Assembly: GCF_026210795.1 (NCBI RefSeq) | Contig: NC_089440.1 | Span: 4,154,001-4,218,000 of the forward strand | From: Rhizophagus irregularis | Taxonomy: Eukaryota > Glomeromycota > Glomeromycetes > Glomerales > Glomeraceae | DNA length: 64,000 nucleotides | Direction of reading: 5' to 3' | In this document: positions 38,011 to 51,886 of the stretch, in pieces | Layout of the letters: every line of letters begins with the position of its first letter | Numbering within the stretch: position 1 is the first letter of the stretch | Translations under genes and position numbers: made by a program | Notes under the pieces: model-generated | Told to the model about the DNA's origin: nothing | What the model saw: only the letters and a program-made list of their open reading frames with translations | Database searches by the model: none

Positions 38011-40386
38011 ATGAATTCAACTGCCTCATTACCAACAAGTTTTACGCAACCAACCCTTGAGAATGAAGGACCCCTTGATACAGAAAAAGGCGTTTTTTTA
38101 GAAAGTACCCTTAAAATGACGGGTTTTCGTAAAAAACGTTTTTCAAAAATACCGGCTCCAGTTATAATTCCCCCTCGCTCCCCTATTTTAAATGTCCCTT
38201 CACCTATTACTTCCGCTAAAAGTGATTCATTTTTAGAATTACCATCCCCAAAAACTCCTCAAAGTCCAACAAAAAAATTTATTCTTAAACCTATATCTGC
38301 AATATCTGCTGCTTTTCAAAGAACCAATATAAAAGGTCGTAAATCCCCAACGGCTACTTCATTTTTAAAATTCCAAAAAACAAATAATAATCTAAAATCA
38401 CCCAAATCTACCTCTCCGAAAGCTGTTCCTCCACAATCACCAAAGTCCCCTAAATCCCCTAAATTTTTACACCGAAAAGGAAGTAATAGTTCGATTCGTA
38501 AACATTCCGAAAATCCTACTGTCAGTCCGGTTACTTCTTCTAATGTAACTCAAACAAACAATTCTAAACCTGGTTTCTTTTTTGGAAAATCTTTTTCGCT
38601 ATCTTCTATTCAATCTGCGGCACCCAAATCTCCATCAAAACTCGGAAAGTTTAATCTTAAACCACAAAAATCACCTACATTTTGTAAAAAAGCATTACCA
38701 ATTTTACCTTCTGAACTTGCTGAACGATTAAGAGAATCTTCATCTCGTAGTGCAAAAGTTGAAGATGCATGTTTACATAGGTTTTCTAAACCTATTTTAA
38801 TAGATGTTCGTAATTTGGCGTTGTATCAAGATAAACATATTCGTGAATCTTTTAATGTCAATTTGCCAACACTATTAATTAAAAGATATCGTCGTGGGAA
38901 TATGAGCAACTTTTCTTTAGATTCATTTATTACAACACCAGAAGGTCGTAAGAAATATTTAAGTATAGTAAATGAAGATGGTGATCAATATCATCATGAT
39001 GTTATAATTTTTGATGATTCAATGGATGAAACAGATAAAGATAGTTCAGGCTGGACTTTATTGAGTGTCTTAGAAAGAATTATGTTAAGTTTTCATTCTT
39101 CCCCGTCATCTGATAACGTTCAAGAAACCAACGATGTACCTAGAGGAAGAGTATATTGGCTTAAAGGAGGATTTGAGGCATTTCGATTATGGGATCAAGA
39201 AAATGAGTTTATTGCTACTGGATTAGAAGTTGATTCTCCTTCCGATAAAGATTCTCTTAATGATATTTTAACGGAATATGAAGGTCAAGAACAACAACAG
39301 CAACAACAAGGTTCAGGTTTAGTTCGCAGAGATTCTTTATTTTCAGTAAATACTGAACGAAATTCTCTCAGACACAAAAGAAGCGGAAAACAACCTGAAC
39401 CTAAACAAGAACAAAATTCACAACCACCACCACTAGAAACAAATGCTAGAACAAAACATATTGAAGTTTCACGAGGACGACGGCCTTCAAATGGGCTACA
39501 ATATCTATTTCCACCAACTAATGGAAATGGCAAAATTAGTAAGTACAATTTTATTTATTTTTTCAATGATATGTGTGTATATATTATAATGATAACAATT
39601 TTTATTTTATAAAAAGGTGAATTTTTGTCGCTTTATCCAACTTCGTCACGTGGATTACATGATACTATAATATCAAATTGTGAAAATGTCCCCGTATCTC
39701 CAAGCACTCCAACTTTTGTAGTACATCCTGAGATTGCATTTGTAGTTTCTACCATAATACCCGAATTTCTCTTTATAGGCCCTGAAATTACAACAGAGGA
39801 AGAGGTGGAGGCGTTAAAAAATAAAGGTGTAAGAAGAATTCTAAATATGGCTTTCGAATGTGAGGATTTTCTAGGGTTAAAGGAAAAATTTGATCGTTAT
39901 TTAAAGTTAAACGTTAAAGATTCTGTTGAAGAAGACGTTGAAAAATTTTTAAATATCGCTGTTGATTTTATAGGTATAAATTTATCTATTATTATGTCCT
40001 TTTTTTTTCAAATAAATAAATAAATGAATGAATAAATAAATAATAATTTTTATTTTAAAATAGAACGTGCACAAGAGGATAAGGCGCCAGTATATGTTCA
40101 TTGTAAAGCGGGAAGATCACGGTCAGTGACGGCAGTTTTAGCTTATCTAATCAAATCACATCAATGGACATTAAGGCAAGCTTACGATTATGTAACGGAA
40201 CATAGAAGTGGCATATGCCCTAATATTGGATTTGTTACAGAGTTAATGAGAATAGAGGAAAGTGTATTTGGTTTCAAAAGAAACAGTGGAGCCGTTACTG
40301 AGTTTGATCTTAGAAAGAAAGGAGAAATGTTTGATATGGAATATATTGAGCCATTAAGTGAAACGCCTAGAACTGCATTTTTTTGA
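38011..40386 (+). CDS. Rhodanese plus dual-specificity phosphatase (MAPK-phosphatase type)
   Basis: Three exons, 38011-39538, 39617-39973 and 40064-40386; 735 residues. Residues 1-235 are Pro/Ser/Lys-rich with repeated SPK-type motifs (possible proline-directed kinase sites). A rhodanese/CH2-like domain at about 248-400 starts SKPILIDVRNLALYQDKHI. A linker with a short poly-Gln run leads to the catalytic domain at about 548-695: FLFIGPEITTEEE, then the P-loop HCKAGRSRS with nucleophile Cys642 and Arg648, then AYDYVTEHRSGICPNIGF. Known: this order is that of MAP-kinase phosphatases (Msg5/Sdp1/Pmp1 in yeasts), where the rhodanese-like domain docks the MAPK. Intact. The 230-residue SP-rich N-terminus is longer than usual. 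Confidence 0.88.
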
Positions 40387-41273
40387 GAACAGTCAAAATA
40401 GGGATATAACATAATTTATACATCGCATTAATATGTTGATCATATTGCTAAAAAAAGTACACTTTTTTTTGAAATCATATATCATATTTATTTTTATGAA
40501 ACTATTGAGGATTGAGATAGATAATACAGTATTTAAGAAATTGGGGGAATTTTATTAACAAATTATTATTATTATTTATGCTTGATCAAGAATATCACAA
40601 AAAAATTTTATTTTTGTAAATAGTTAATTTTTTCCAAGTAAATGATTTGTTGAATTTTTTTATTTCTAATGGGGCTCATAATTATGTAAACGCATAATCA
40701 TTGATAAATAACTAAACTATGATTAATAGTGATTTTTAAGTGCTGATCAAAATGAAAAAGGTATATACTGATGCAATCATTATGATTCATATGATTATAG
40801 TGCGGTACATAAAAGGGATCAACACTTTTATATGTCGTAATTGTCGTAATTAGTCGTACCCTCCCAAATTCTTTTAAAATACCAACCAAATTAAAAAAAA
40901 ACCACTATATGAAAGAAATAAAAAAATAAAAGAAAAACTATTAATAAAACAATAATAACGTTTCGCAAACCTAAATATTGTGTTCAGTCAAACAAATAAA
41001 ATCCTGGTTTTTCAAGTCTTTGTCCTGTATCATTGCATGAAATATATATTATACTCAATTTCTTATGCCCGAAATTTGCCTTTATTAGAAATCATTGAAA
41101 TCATTTAACAATTAATTAGTCCCGTTTTGTCATTATAGGAGTTTGCTTTTGTGTCTAGTCTCGGAAATAATATTATAACTATAAAATACTATAAATATTC
41201 TCAATTTTTTTTTATTAACTCTTTTTTTTATACTATTTTTTTACCCTATTAATTTTTTTTTAAAAAAAAATAA
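40387..41273. other. Intergenic upstream of the Argonaute gene
   Basis: 887 bp, A/T-rich, no gene seen. Runs of T and A just before 41274 probably lie in the Argonaute 5' UTR or promoter. Confidence 0.5.
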
Positions 41274-44047
41274 ATGGCCTCGATAACAGAATTTGTTAAA
41301 CGTCCTGGTTTAGGTCGTTTAGGTCGTCCCGTAAGAGTTAGAGCAAACTTTTTTGAAGTAACGGCTCTACCTGATGCTAATATTCACCATTATGATATTG
41401 ATATTTCACCGGAAGTTCCGCCTGCTATGAACAGAAAAATTTATAAACACTTTGAAGCTTTGCATTCAGAGAAAGATCTTGGTAAAATAAAACCCGTATA
41501 CGATGGTCGTAAAAATCTCTATACTGCTAAACCATTGCCCTTTGGTGAATCTGCTGCTTTCGACGTAACTCTACCAGAAGACGATGGTACCCCGTCTGGT
41601 AAAAGGCCTGCACGTGCTTTTAAAGTTAAAATTAAGCTTGTTAATAAAATAAATATGGAAGAACTTCACAGATTTCTTGAGGGAAAGGGGTCTATATCAC
41701 CAAACATTTTAACAGGTTAATACTTATTACTATAGTTTTTGTATTTATAATAAATTTTCTTTTTTTATTACTAATAATTTGATTTTAATGTTATTTAGGT
41801 ATTATGGCTCTTGATATATTAATTCGCCATAAACCATCAATGGAACATGCTACTTTTGGAAGATCATTCTTCACTAAACAAGGCTCACGACCACTTAACG
41901 GTGGGGTGGAAGTTTGGCAAGGATATTATCAATCAGCGAGGCCTACACCAAAAAAAATGATGATTAACGTTGATTTAAGCGCTACGGCCTTTTATGAAGG
42001 TGGTAGTCTAGTACAAATGGTAGTAAAAATGCTCAACAAACGAAGCGTTGATGATCTTAGGAGAATTCATGATAGGGATCGTACAAAGCTTGAAAAATCT
42101 CTGAAGAACTTGAAGGTTTATGTTACTCACCGTGGTGAAAATGCTTCAAAACGTCGATTGAGAATAACTAAATTAACCAATACTCCAGCTTCAAATACTA
42201 AATTTGAAGTTAATGGTCAACAAATCGATGTCGCTACGTACTTTTTTAATACATATAATAAACGTTTACAATATCCATTTCTTCCTTGTGTTGTCGTCCG
42301 AAAGGAGACCTATTTACCAATGGAAATATGTAACGTGGTCGAGGTAATGTAAAAATATTAATAAAAAAAAAAATTATTTTTTTTTCTTTTTTTTTTAAAA
42401 AAAATCATATTCTTTTATTTTTACCAGGGACAACGTTATATGCGCAAATTAAATGAAAGGCAAACAGCCGACATGATAAAATTTACTTGTCAGCCACCAA
42501 GTGCCCGTGCCAATAAAATAAGTCAAGGTTTACAAATACTTGATTATCGACAAAATGAGTATATGCAACAATTTGGTTTGAAAGTATCTACTGAAATGGC
42601 TGTAGTTCAAGCTAGAGTATTGCCCGCACCAAAATTACAATATCATCCCACCTCCAGAGATGCTAATTTTACTCCAAGAGATGGTTCATGGAATTTAAGA
42701 GATAAAAAAGTAGCTACTGGCGCTACACTTGGTTCATGGGCTTGTGCTGTTTTTGGAAATGAAAGAGATTATCCGATGGCTGCTGTACAAAAATTCATTA
42801 GGGAATTGGTTACCACATGTCAAGACACTGGAATGAATATTCCAAATAAGAATCCACCTATTCAACATTGTAACCCTCAGGGTCCAATTGAAACTTCTTT
42901 GAGACAAGTTTGGGTTAAGGCTGGAAACTTGGCTAAATCAAAACCTCAGCTGATTCTTTGTATTCTCCCCAACACTGGTGTACCGTTATATGCCGAAATT
43001 AAGCGTGTTAGTGATACCGTAATTGGCGTCGCTTCTCAATGCATTCAGGGAAAACATATGTTTGCAGCAAAGAAACAATATTGTGCCAACGTTTGTCTAA
43101 AAATGAACGTTAAACTTGGCGGGATGAATTCATTTATCGACCCAACGCAAGTACCTTTCATCACACAGCGCCCGACTATCCTTATGGGTGCTGACGTTAC
43201 TCATCCTGCTCCAGGTGCAGAGAATACGGGTCGTCCATCTATTGCTGCTGTGACTGCTTCAATGGATGCAAAAGCATCTCGCTATGCCGCTTCCATTCGC
43301 GTCCAAACGGGTAGACAGGAAGTAATTAGTGATTTAGCCGAGATGGTTAAGGAACTGTTAAAAACCTTTTATCAAACATGTGGAAGAAAGCCTGATCGTA
43401 TTTTATTTTACCGAGACGGAGTTTCTGAAGGCCAATTTTCTATAGTACTAAAGGATGAAGTCAAGGCAATAAAAGGTATATATTTATTTTTAAATTATTT
43501 TTAAAATATTAAAATATTTTACATACGCTTTGCTTACATTATTATAATAATTATTTTAGAGGCATGCAAATCACTTGACGAGAAATATAAACCAACTATA
43601 ACCTTTGTAATTGTGCAAAAACGTCATCACACTCGCTTTTTCCCAATGGAAAGTAAAGATGCCGACAGAACAGGAAACTGTCAACCTGGTACGGTAGTCG
43701 AATCAGTAATAACTCATCCTTTTGAATTCGACTTTTATCTTCAAAGTCATCCTGGTTTACAAGGAACTTCACGTCCGACACATTATCATGTTTTACTTGA
43801 TGAAAACGGATTCAACTCTGATTCACTTCAAACGTTATCGTACAATTTGTGTTATGTTTTTGCTCGGTGCACTCGTGCAGTTTCTCTGGTACCTCCAGTG
43901 TATTATGCACATTTAGTTTGTGCTAGAGCAAGATTTCATGCGAGTGGTGAAAATTGGAGCGATCCAGATACTTCAGAAGGTGCTGGGGGGGTTGCGAGTT
44001 ATGCTGCGGTAAAAGCTGAACTGTTAAAGGTTATGTACTTTATGTGA
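41274..44047 (+). CDS. AGO: Argonaute, predicted slicer-competent
   Basis: Four exons, 41274-41715, 41799-42343, 42428-43475 and 43560-44047; 840 residues. It shows the eukaryotic Ago order: N domain ([20 protein letters not shown]), linker 1, PAZ ([20 protein letters not shown] at about 303-322), MID ([20 protein letters not shown]) and PIWI. The four catalytic residues are present: Asp585 in [10 protein letters not shown], Glu627 in QTGRQEVIS, Asp659 in [10 protein letters not shown] and His796 in [13 protein letters not shown], so target cleavage is expected. The C-terminus ends KVMYFM, near the family's usual end. Known: Ago loads small RNAs and silences matching transcripts. The gene is complete and undamaged. 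Members of this fungal group have many Ago copies; which one this is cannot be decided here. Confidence 0.96.
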
Positions 44048-45170
44048 AAAAAGAGTGTTGGATATGAAACAAATTATTATATGTTTTGTAAAAAAAATTT
44101 CCCCCACCCCACCCCTCAATAATTATAAATTTTATTCGCATTTATTTATATATTTTAAATTTATATATTCTAAAAAGTAGAAATTAATAATATAGTCAAT
44201 AAAGAAAAAAAGTTGTTTTGCATTTGGTCATTCGTTGGGTTTTAGTAAATAAAAAAATCAAGCATTTATATTTCATTAATTTTATTATGTAATTGCAATC
44301 TGCTTTCTTATATTGTTGAAAAAAATGTAAAACCTAGCTAAAATACTAATTTGTTATGCTACTGATTTAAATGTCGTATTCTTGCAAATAAATCTTTGTA
44401 CAGCTAAAAAGATTGCATTATAAAGTATTTTCATCGTAAAGCTAAAAATCACTATTACTATAAACTGTAAAATAACCAATGAAATATCTTATATTCCTTC
44501 TTTTCTAATCCTATAATAAAGAACTACAATAAATAATTATTTAAATTGAATATCTTTCTCATTTTACTACTCTTTTTTCTTGAATATATTTGAAGTATTA
44601 TATTAAGATTTCGTGATACAATTTCACTAGCAATTATATACAATTATATAGTCCTCTGGACCAATAATTCTACTTCTTAGATAAACTTTCCAAAAGATGT
44701 ATTCCAAATTCGCGAGGAAATGGTTTACGAAGTGATAATTAAAATTTTTGACATTTTGTGATATATCAAGTTTTTTTTATCAGACAATTATATTAATTCT
44801 TTCTAGTAAAATAATCGCTTGATTTGTTTTTACTTTCCTCGTTTTTTATTATATAATTAATTTTATATGACAAAGGCGACATTAAAATCTTTTTTTCTGT
44901 TTTTCGAAGATATCGAATTAAAATTGTTAGATATTTCTGTTAGATATAATAATCTATTGATATTTAAAAATCTCGCAATGCAGATTGATATCAGAAGACC
45001 TGTCAAGAGAAGTTGTGGGTATTGTACCGAAAATGTTACACCGTTACACGGTACACTTTCGAAAATATTATTGGTTGATCTACAAATTAACCAATAATAT
45101 TTTCGAAAGTACTTAGAATAAAACAAATACATATTTTTTAATTATATTTCCTAGCTATAAACTTTTTAAC
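44048..45170. other. Intergenic between Argonaute and ArfGAP genes
   Basis: 1.1 kb, A/T-rich. It ends in a less A/T-rich stretch (44985-45060) and a long hairpin (next entry). An open frame at 44867-45097 runs through the hairpin arm and has no recognisable content. Confidence 0.5.
45055..45110. repeat. 22-bp perfect inverted repeat with 12-bp loop, 60 bp before the ArfGAP start
   Basis: The left arm at 45055-45076 begins ACTTTCGAAAATATTATTGG; the right arm at 45089-45110 is its exact reverse complement. A second, shorter pair (GTACCG / CGGTAC) lies just upstream at about 45024-45054. It would form a strong stem in DNA or in the 5' leader. It is either a foldback element or a structured leader. 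Confidence 0.85.
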
Positions 45171-46717
<1,547 letters not shown>

Positions 46718-47072
46718 GAAATGTAACATATAAAATAGATTATATTATAGATTGCATACTGTAAGTTTTAAAGGAATAAGAATATCATTTTTATTCTGTA
46801 TTTTTAAAATAAAAGGTAATTTTTTAATACTAACTTGAAGTATTGGATACTAAACTGTATTTAGTTTAAAATATTTAATTGAATAAATAAATAATACAGT
46901 TGTTTTAATTCAATAACTTATAATTAATGGTAAATTGTTACATTATTAGTAATAATATTTGTATTTACAATAAAGTTTGATTGTTAAATTGCTTTATAAT
47001 GAAATTAAATATCTGTTTATTATTACCAAATTTTAATATTCTAAAATTTTAGGTAATTTACATATATTAAAT
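46718..47072. other. ArfGAP 3' flank, AT-rich
   Basis: About 350 bp of A/T-rich sequence after the stop codon. No gene or repeat is recognised. Confidence 0.5.
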
Positions 47073-47600
47073 AGAGTTCCGAACAGGTTGTCCAAATTCA
47101 GGTAACCTGACAGGTTGACCTGAATTTTTCAGGTCAGGTTTAGCAATTGCAATTCAGCATCAGTTCAGGTTGTAACATCAGTATAACCTGAATGACCTGT
47201 TGACCTGAAACTATAATTTTATATAATAAGTGAGTTATGGTATTATAATTCACTTTTTATATTGATTTATATAATAAAAGTGAATTGCGATATTGGAATT
47301 CACTTTTTTATATCGATTTTATATATAAAAAGTGAATTGCGGTATCGGAATTCACTTTTTTATATCGATTTTATATATAAAAAGTGAATTGAGGTATCGG
47401 AATCCACTTTTTTATATTGATTTTATATTTAAAAGCCTATTGTTTACTCCTACTCACTGGCGTTTCCTATTCATCAAGTCACAAGACTCCCGATTAGAAC
47501 ACCATCTAGAGTTCCGAATGGGTCAGGTCAGGTCAGGTTATATCAGATTATCTGTTTGACCTGACCTGAACTGAAACCTGAAAATTTTCAGGATTTTTAT
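47073..47600. repeat. Composite repeat: paired AGAGTTCCGAA boxes around 50-52-bp tandem units
   Basis: AGAGTTCCGAA occurs at 47073 and 47508 in the same orientation, each followed by about 90-130 bp rich in CAGGTC/GACCTG words. Between them are four tandem units starting at 47230, 47280, 47332 and 47384. Each contains GTGAATT...AATTCAC and so is itself a small palindrome. A looser copy lies near 47640-47695. No coding capacity; the origin is unknown, possibly a non-autonomous element with internal expansion. Confidence 0.75.
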
Positions 47601-47695
47601 TAAAATATCAAAAAAAATGGTGAAAACATTTTTTTTGAAATATTGCAATTCAGTTTTTTATATTAAAATTGTATAAAAGGTGAATCGCAATACTG

Positions 47696-49259
47696 CAACT
47701 AACTTCAAAGAAAGTGTTGAAGGAGGTGAAGGAAAGTCATGTTAAAAGCATTCCAGTAGGCTAGTAAAAGTCTCCCAGAGGTAGTTCTTCACGTAGTGCT
47801 TAAGATATTGTGGAGCTGTCATGTGTTTCTTGATAGCTTTATCCAAAATATCAAAAAGCGTCAGTCCGTTAGAATATAAGTTGTTTTGTTATAAATAGTT
47901 GACAAAGTCTTCAGTAATTAGGCAGACTCATTCTATCGTAAAAGTTGTTGCTTAATAATGATCTTGAAGTCAGATATTTGTCTTCATATCATTATTACTT
48001 AACTTATATTATTCAGTATAGTACGTTCTGTCTTTTTAGTTCTGTTTTTGCGCACTTCCAGTCCAACTTTTGTTGTCCTGCTTTCACATTAAGGATTTTT
48101 GCCAAAATTCAAAAATAAAAAAATTACTAATACTACAGTAAAAGGGTAATAAAAAATGTATATATATAATGAAGTAATAAAACTTAAAGAGAATAAAGCG
48201 AAAAATAAAAGTTTATAATAAAAAAATTTTAAGAAAAAATGGTCATGGACCTATAAATACATTAATAAATCTATAAATAAATAAATTAATAAATATAATA
48301 ATTAATATTCTTAAGGATTCCTTAATGGTAAATTTAGGATCCTTAAGGATTCTATAAAAATTTTATGATAGAGAATCCTCACTGGTAAGGAAGGTTCCTT
48401 AAGGATCCTTACTAATTACAGAATTTTTGGAATTCCTAAGGATTTGTATCTTAAAAAATTTACTGATGAAAGAAACAAAAAAGAAATAAAAGAAAGAAAA
48501 AGGAAATGAAAGAAAAATAAAGAAATAGGAGAAAACAAGAAATAATAATGTGAAAATAATAAAATTAAAGTCCAAATTAAAATAAATGAATTAAAATTCA
48601 AATGTAAAGAAAAATCCAATCAAAAAAAAGAAATGTGCTCAAAATAATAAGAATCTGAAATGAAAACCAAAAGAAAATCCAAAAGGAAATTTAACCAAAA
48701 AAGAAAAGTGATTAAAAGGAGAAAAAGAGAAGAAACCAAAAATAAACTCAAGCAAAAAGAGAATATTTATTAATTACTATTTGCTACAAAAAAAAAAAAT
48801 AAAATTCAAAACTAACTGAAAAACCTAAACTTACCATTTATTAAAATACTAAACTTTAAAATTTTACAAAAAAAAAACTTATTATAGCATTAAAGATCAA
48901 AGTTTAAAAGAATGTAAATAAAAAAGGAGATGCTATAATAATAAACAAATAAACAAATAAATGAATTACAAGTCATATGATAAGATAGCGATGATATTGC
49001 ACATGCGATGAATAAATTTTTTCTATTTATTATTATTAATAAATCTATTAAATTTTAGTTTAATAAAAATTATAAAAATACCTAAAAAAAATATGTTCTG
49101 ATTTGACAGTGGGATTTTATAAAATTTTAGAGTTCATAATGCTTATTTAATAAATTTAAGAATGTTTCCTCTTATTATAAAGTGCTATTAATATAATAGA
49201 TTACCTAAATAATAAAATTTTGAATTTTTAGTATATATGATTTTATAATAAATTTATAT
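47696..49259. other. Gene-less AT-rich stretch with a CCTTAAGGAT palindrome cluster
   Basis: No gene found. At about 48305-48445 the words CCTTAAGGAT and GGATTC/GAATCC recur in both orientations around a short AT core, suggesting a degenerate foldback. 48460-48780 is strongly purine-rich on the plus strand. Confidence 0.45.
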
Positions 49260-50920
49260 AACTAAATATATATTTCAAAAGTTTTATTAATATTTATTAA
49301 ACTAGCAGAAGAATATTTAAAAGTTTCTTTTATTTAGTGTTAATCGTTTAGTTCATTTAAATAGTAATTTCTGAACTTTTTAATAGAATTTTTCTAATTT
49401 CTTATTATTTTCTTGTGCTGCATTTCTAATTTTTTCTAATATATTCTTTCCTTTATATATATTTTCAAGAATATTATCTATAAAATCTCTTTGTAAAGAT
49501 ATTTCTTATAAAGCTAAATTTAAAATAAATATTACATATTCAGCTGAATTCATTTAAGAATGATATGATGCTGTTCTTACTAAGGTTGCTTGCCGAAATC
49601 TAGGAGGTTTAGGCAAGATGACGTTTCGCCGAAAAGCGAAATTCTGCCGAAATTATATTAAAGTTATATTAAAAAACTGGCGAAACTTTGGAGAAAGGCG
49701 AAACTGCTGAAACTTATTATAAATGCCGAAACTGCCAAAACTCTGCCAAAACTATAATAAATCTATAGTAAAATTTTGATGAAACCAATCGTAGAATTTT
49801 GAAGAGATTTAGACAAGCAACCTTAATTCTTACACTTGTTAAAAAATTAAAATTTCCTTGTTAAAAAAGACATATTAATGCAATTTATACTAATCCAAAT
49901 GTATTTCTATGATCAGGTCTACTATTTGTATAAATTAAAAGAATTTCTGGCAAATTTTATCCATTATATTGTTATAAAGAATTTTATAAAATTCAGTAAA
50001 GTGATGAAGAGTTGAACTAGATTGAAATACTGTATTTTTATAAAAGACATAAACTTATCTATTATAAAATAATTCAGATATGCATATATATTGGAATATC
50101 ACAAATAAATATTATAAAAGAAGTTAATAAAAGTTTTGTAAAACCATGATCAGATGATGACAATTCTATATTTGCTAATGTTAATGAAGGCTTATTTCTA
50201 ACACTACTAAATGTTGCAATTCCTTCACCTATTGAAACTTTATATTTGTCATCAGCATAAATTAAAGAACAATAATTACAATATTTAATAGCAAATAGTT
50301 GCATATATCTAAACAATGCAACACAATAATGAACATCAACATGAAACTTAGATAATTCTTATGATTACACTTTATACTTAATTTCAAATCTTCCAGTATA
50401 TTTAGAAGTTGCATTTGTTATAGTATTTGCTAATTAAAATTATAATTGAATATATTCATCAAAGGTATTAAATTTCAGAACTAAGTAGCATTCTATATTT
50501 TTTTTCTAATCTTTCAATAATAATTTTTTTGAGATTAGCAATAGAAATTACTATTGGTAAATATAATATTGATGATCATGTATAGCTGAAATGATCTAAA
50601 TAAAAATTATATGCATGATGCTAAATTTTAATAAAATACCAGATATTGTAGCAATTGTTTATGGTAATAATTAAATAATAAATAATAATATACTTTTCAT
50701 TTAATTCATTCCAAAACATATCAAATTTAGTATTATAAAATCCATTATTGATTCTTAAATAAATCCATTATAATATCTGCGTCTTGTAAATCTAAAATCA
50801 TTCTAATTTTTTCTTGCATATTTTTTGATAATTCATAAGCTGACATTAAGTTATCTTTTGCTAAATCATTATACAGAAATTTCTATATACTTGATGACAT
50901 TTTAGTAATTAAAGAATACT
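49260..50920 (-). pseudogene. Decayed DDE-transposase-like coding sequence
   Basis: Reading the minus strand from about 50920 down, coherent protein-like blocks appear in one frame at a time, linked by frameshifts and stops: NDLAKDNLMSAYELSKNMQE, HHAYNFYLDHFSYT, LPIVISIANLKKIIIERLEK, FNTFDEYIQL, KFHVDVHYCVALFRYMQLFA, then ADDKYKVSIGEGIA, YTNSRPDHRNTF and, after an inserted element, YHS-stop-MNSAEYV. The YTNSRPDH and NSAE blocks resemble the second and third acidic motifs of DDE transposases with the second aspartate lost (inference). Many stops sit where Gln would be expected (TAA for CAA). It is dead: at least seven stops, two frameshifts and a 243-bp insertion at 49582-49824. The family is inferred from pattern only. 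Confidence 0.65.
49582..49824. mobile_element. Short TIR element (MITE), copy 1
   Basis: 243 bp bounded by AAGGTTGCTTG and CAAGCAACCTT, inside the transposase-like pseudogene. The flanks TGTTCTTACT and AATTCTTACA match at 7 of 10 positions, as expected for an eroded 9-10-bp target duplication. The interior is full of GCCGAAAC/GGCGAAAC words and non-coding. It is about 94% identical to copy 2. TIR style and duplication length suggest a Mutator-like MITE. Confidence 0.88.
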
Positions 50921-51400
50921 AAATAAATTTATTATTATTAGATTTTATAATATTGGTATAAATGTTAAATATCATGAATTTGATATTACTTTTTTAGTAA
51001 CATTCTTTCTCATTTATTGTATAAAATAAGATGGTATTATTTCATTTGCTAATATTAATATTTTCACATCTTAACTTTTTTTTTGTTTGAATATTGAATC
51101 AGAAATTTTCCATATAAAATTTAAAGTTCCTAAATAATTTCTATAATAATAATGATAAAGTATAAATGTGCAATTTACATTTAATTCATTTATGAAATTA
51201 TATCAAGTTCTTTTATTTTAGGATAAATAATTATCTAATAAGTATAATTCATAAAAATTGGAATCTTTAATAAGAAGGTCAGAAATATTTTTAAACTTTG
51301 AATTAAAATTTCTTTGTTTATTTTTAATTTCCAAGATTATACGGACATTTTGCAGTAAAAAAGAACAAAACTACTGAAAATATTTAAATTTTCTTTTATA
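50921..51400. other. AT-rich flank of the transposase-like pseudogene
   Basis: May contain further decayed upstream parts of the pseudogene, but I could not find coherent protein blocks here. No other feature is seen. Confidence 0.35.
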
Positions 51401-51575
51401 CAGTCAAACCTTGATATAGCGAACCCTTGATATAGTGAATTTTTTAGATAACTATAATAAATTTCCCCTCATTATAATGAATTAACCAATCAAATCTCTT
51501 AAAATCTTCACTATAGTCTTATAGCGAAGTTGATGAGGTTTAGATCCTAGGGTTCGTTATAATAAGGGTTAACTG
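51401..51575. mobile_element. 175-bp Tc1/mariner (pogo-like) MITE
   Basis: Terminal inverted repeats of about 26 bp agree at 21 positions: left CAGTCAAACCTTGATATAGC, right (complement) CAGTTAACCCTTATTATAAC, both continuing GAACCC. TA flanks both ends (51399-51400 and 51576-51577). No coding capacity. A CAGT-initial terminus plus a TA target site is typical of pogo/Tigger-type elements. Confidence 0.8.
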
Positions 51576-51886
51576 TATATCGAAAATATTTTAAATGCTA
51601 TAATTTGTTCAAATTTTATATTAACTCATTTTTTATTTTTTTTTAGTAGTTTCATTCTTTTTTACTGCAAAGCGTTTATATTATCTAACAAATTTCAGGT
51701 TAATTCATTTTTTGAATGATTTAAAATCATTTTATTGTTAACTAACTCCAAATATAGGTTATATATTTTTGAATATTATGACATAATTCAAATACGTTAG
51801 AAATAAAAAGTTTCCAGTTCTCTTGACCTGCCTAAAGTTAAGTAATAAAATGTTCAATTACTTTCAAATGATCATTTAAATTTTCT

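Noticed and set aside
44867-45097. Open plus-strand frame of 76 codons before ArfGAP
   Set aside because: It runs into the hairpin arm, lacks family features and has no neighbouring exon that continues it.
47520-47580. GGTCAGGTCAGGT run as a telomere-like repeat
   Set aside because: Only three or four imperfect units and not the fungal TTAGGG type.
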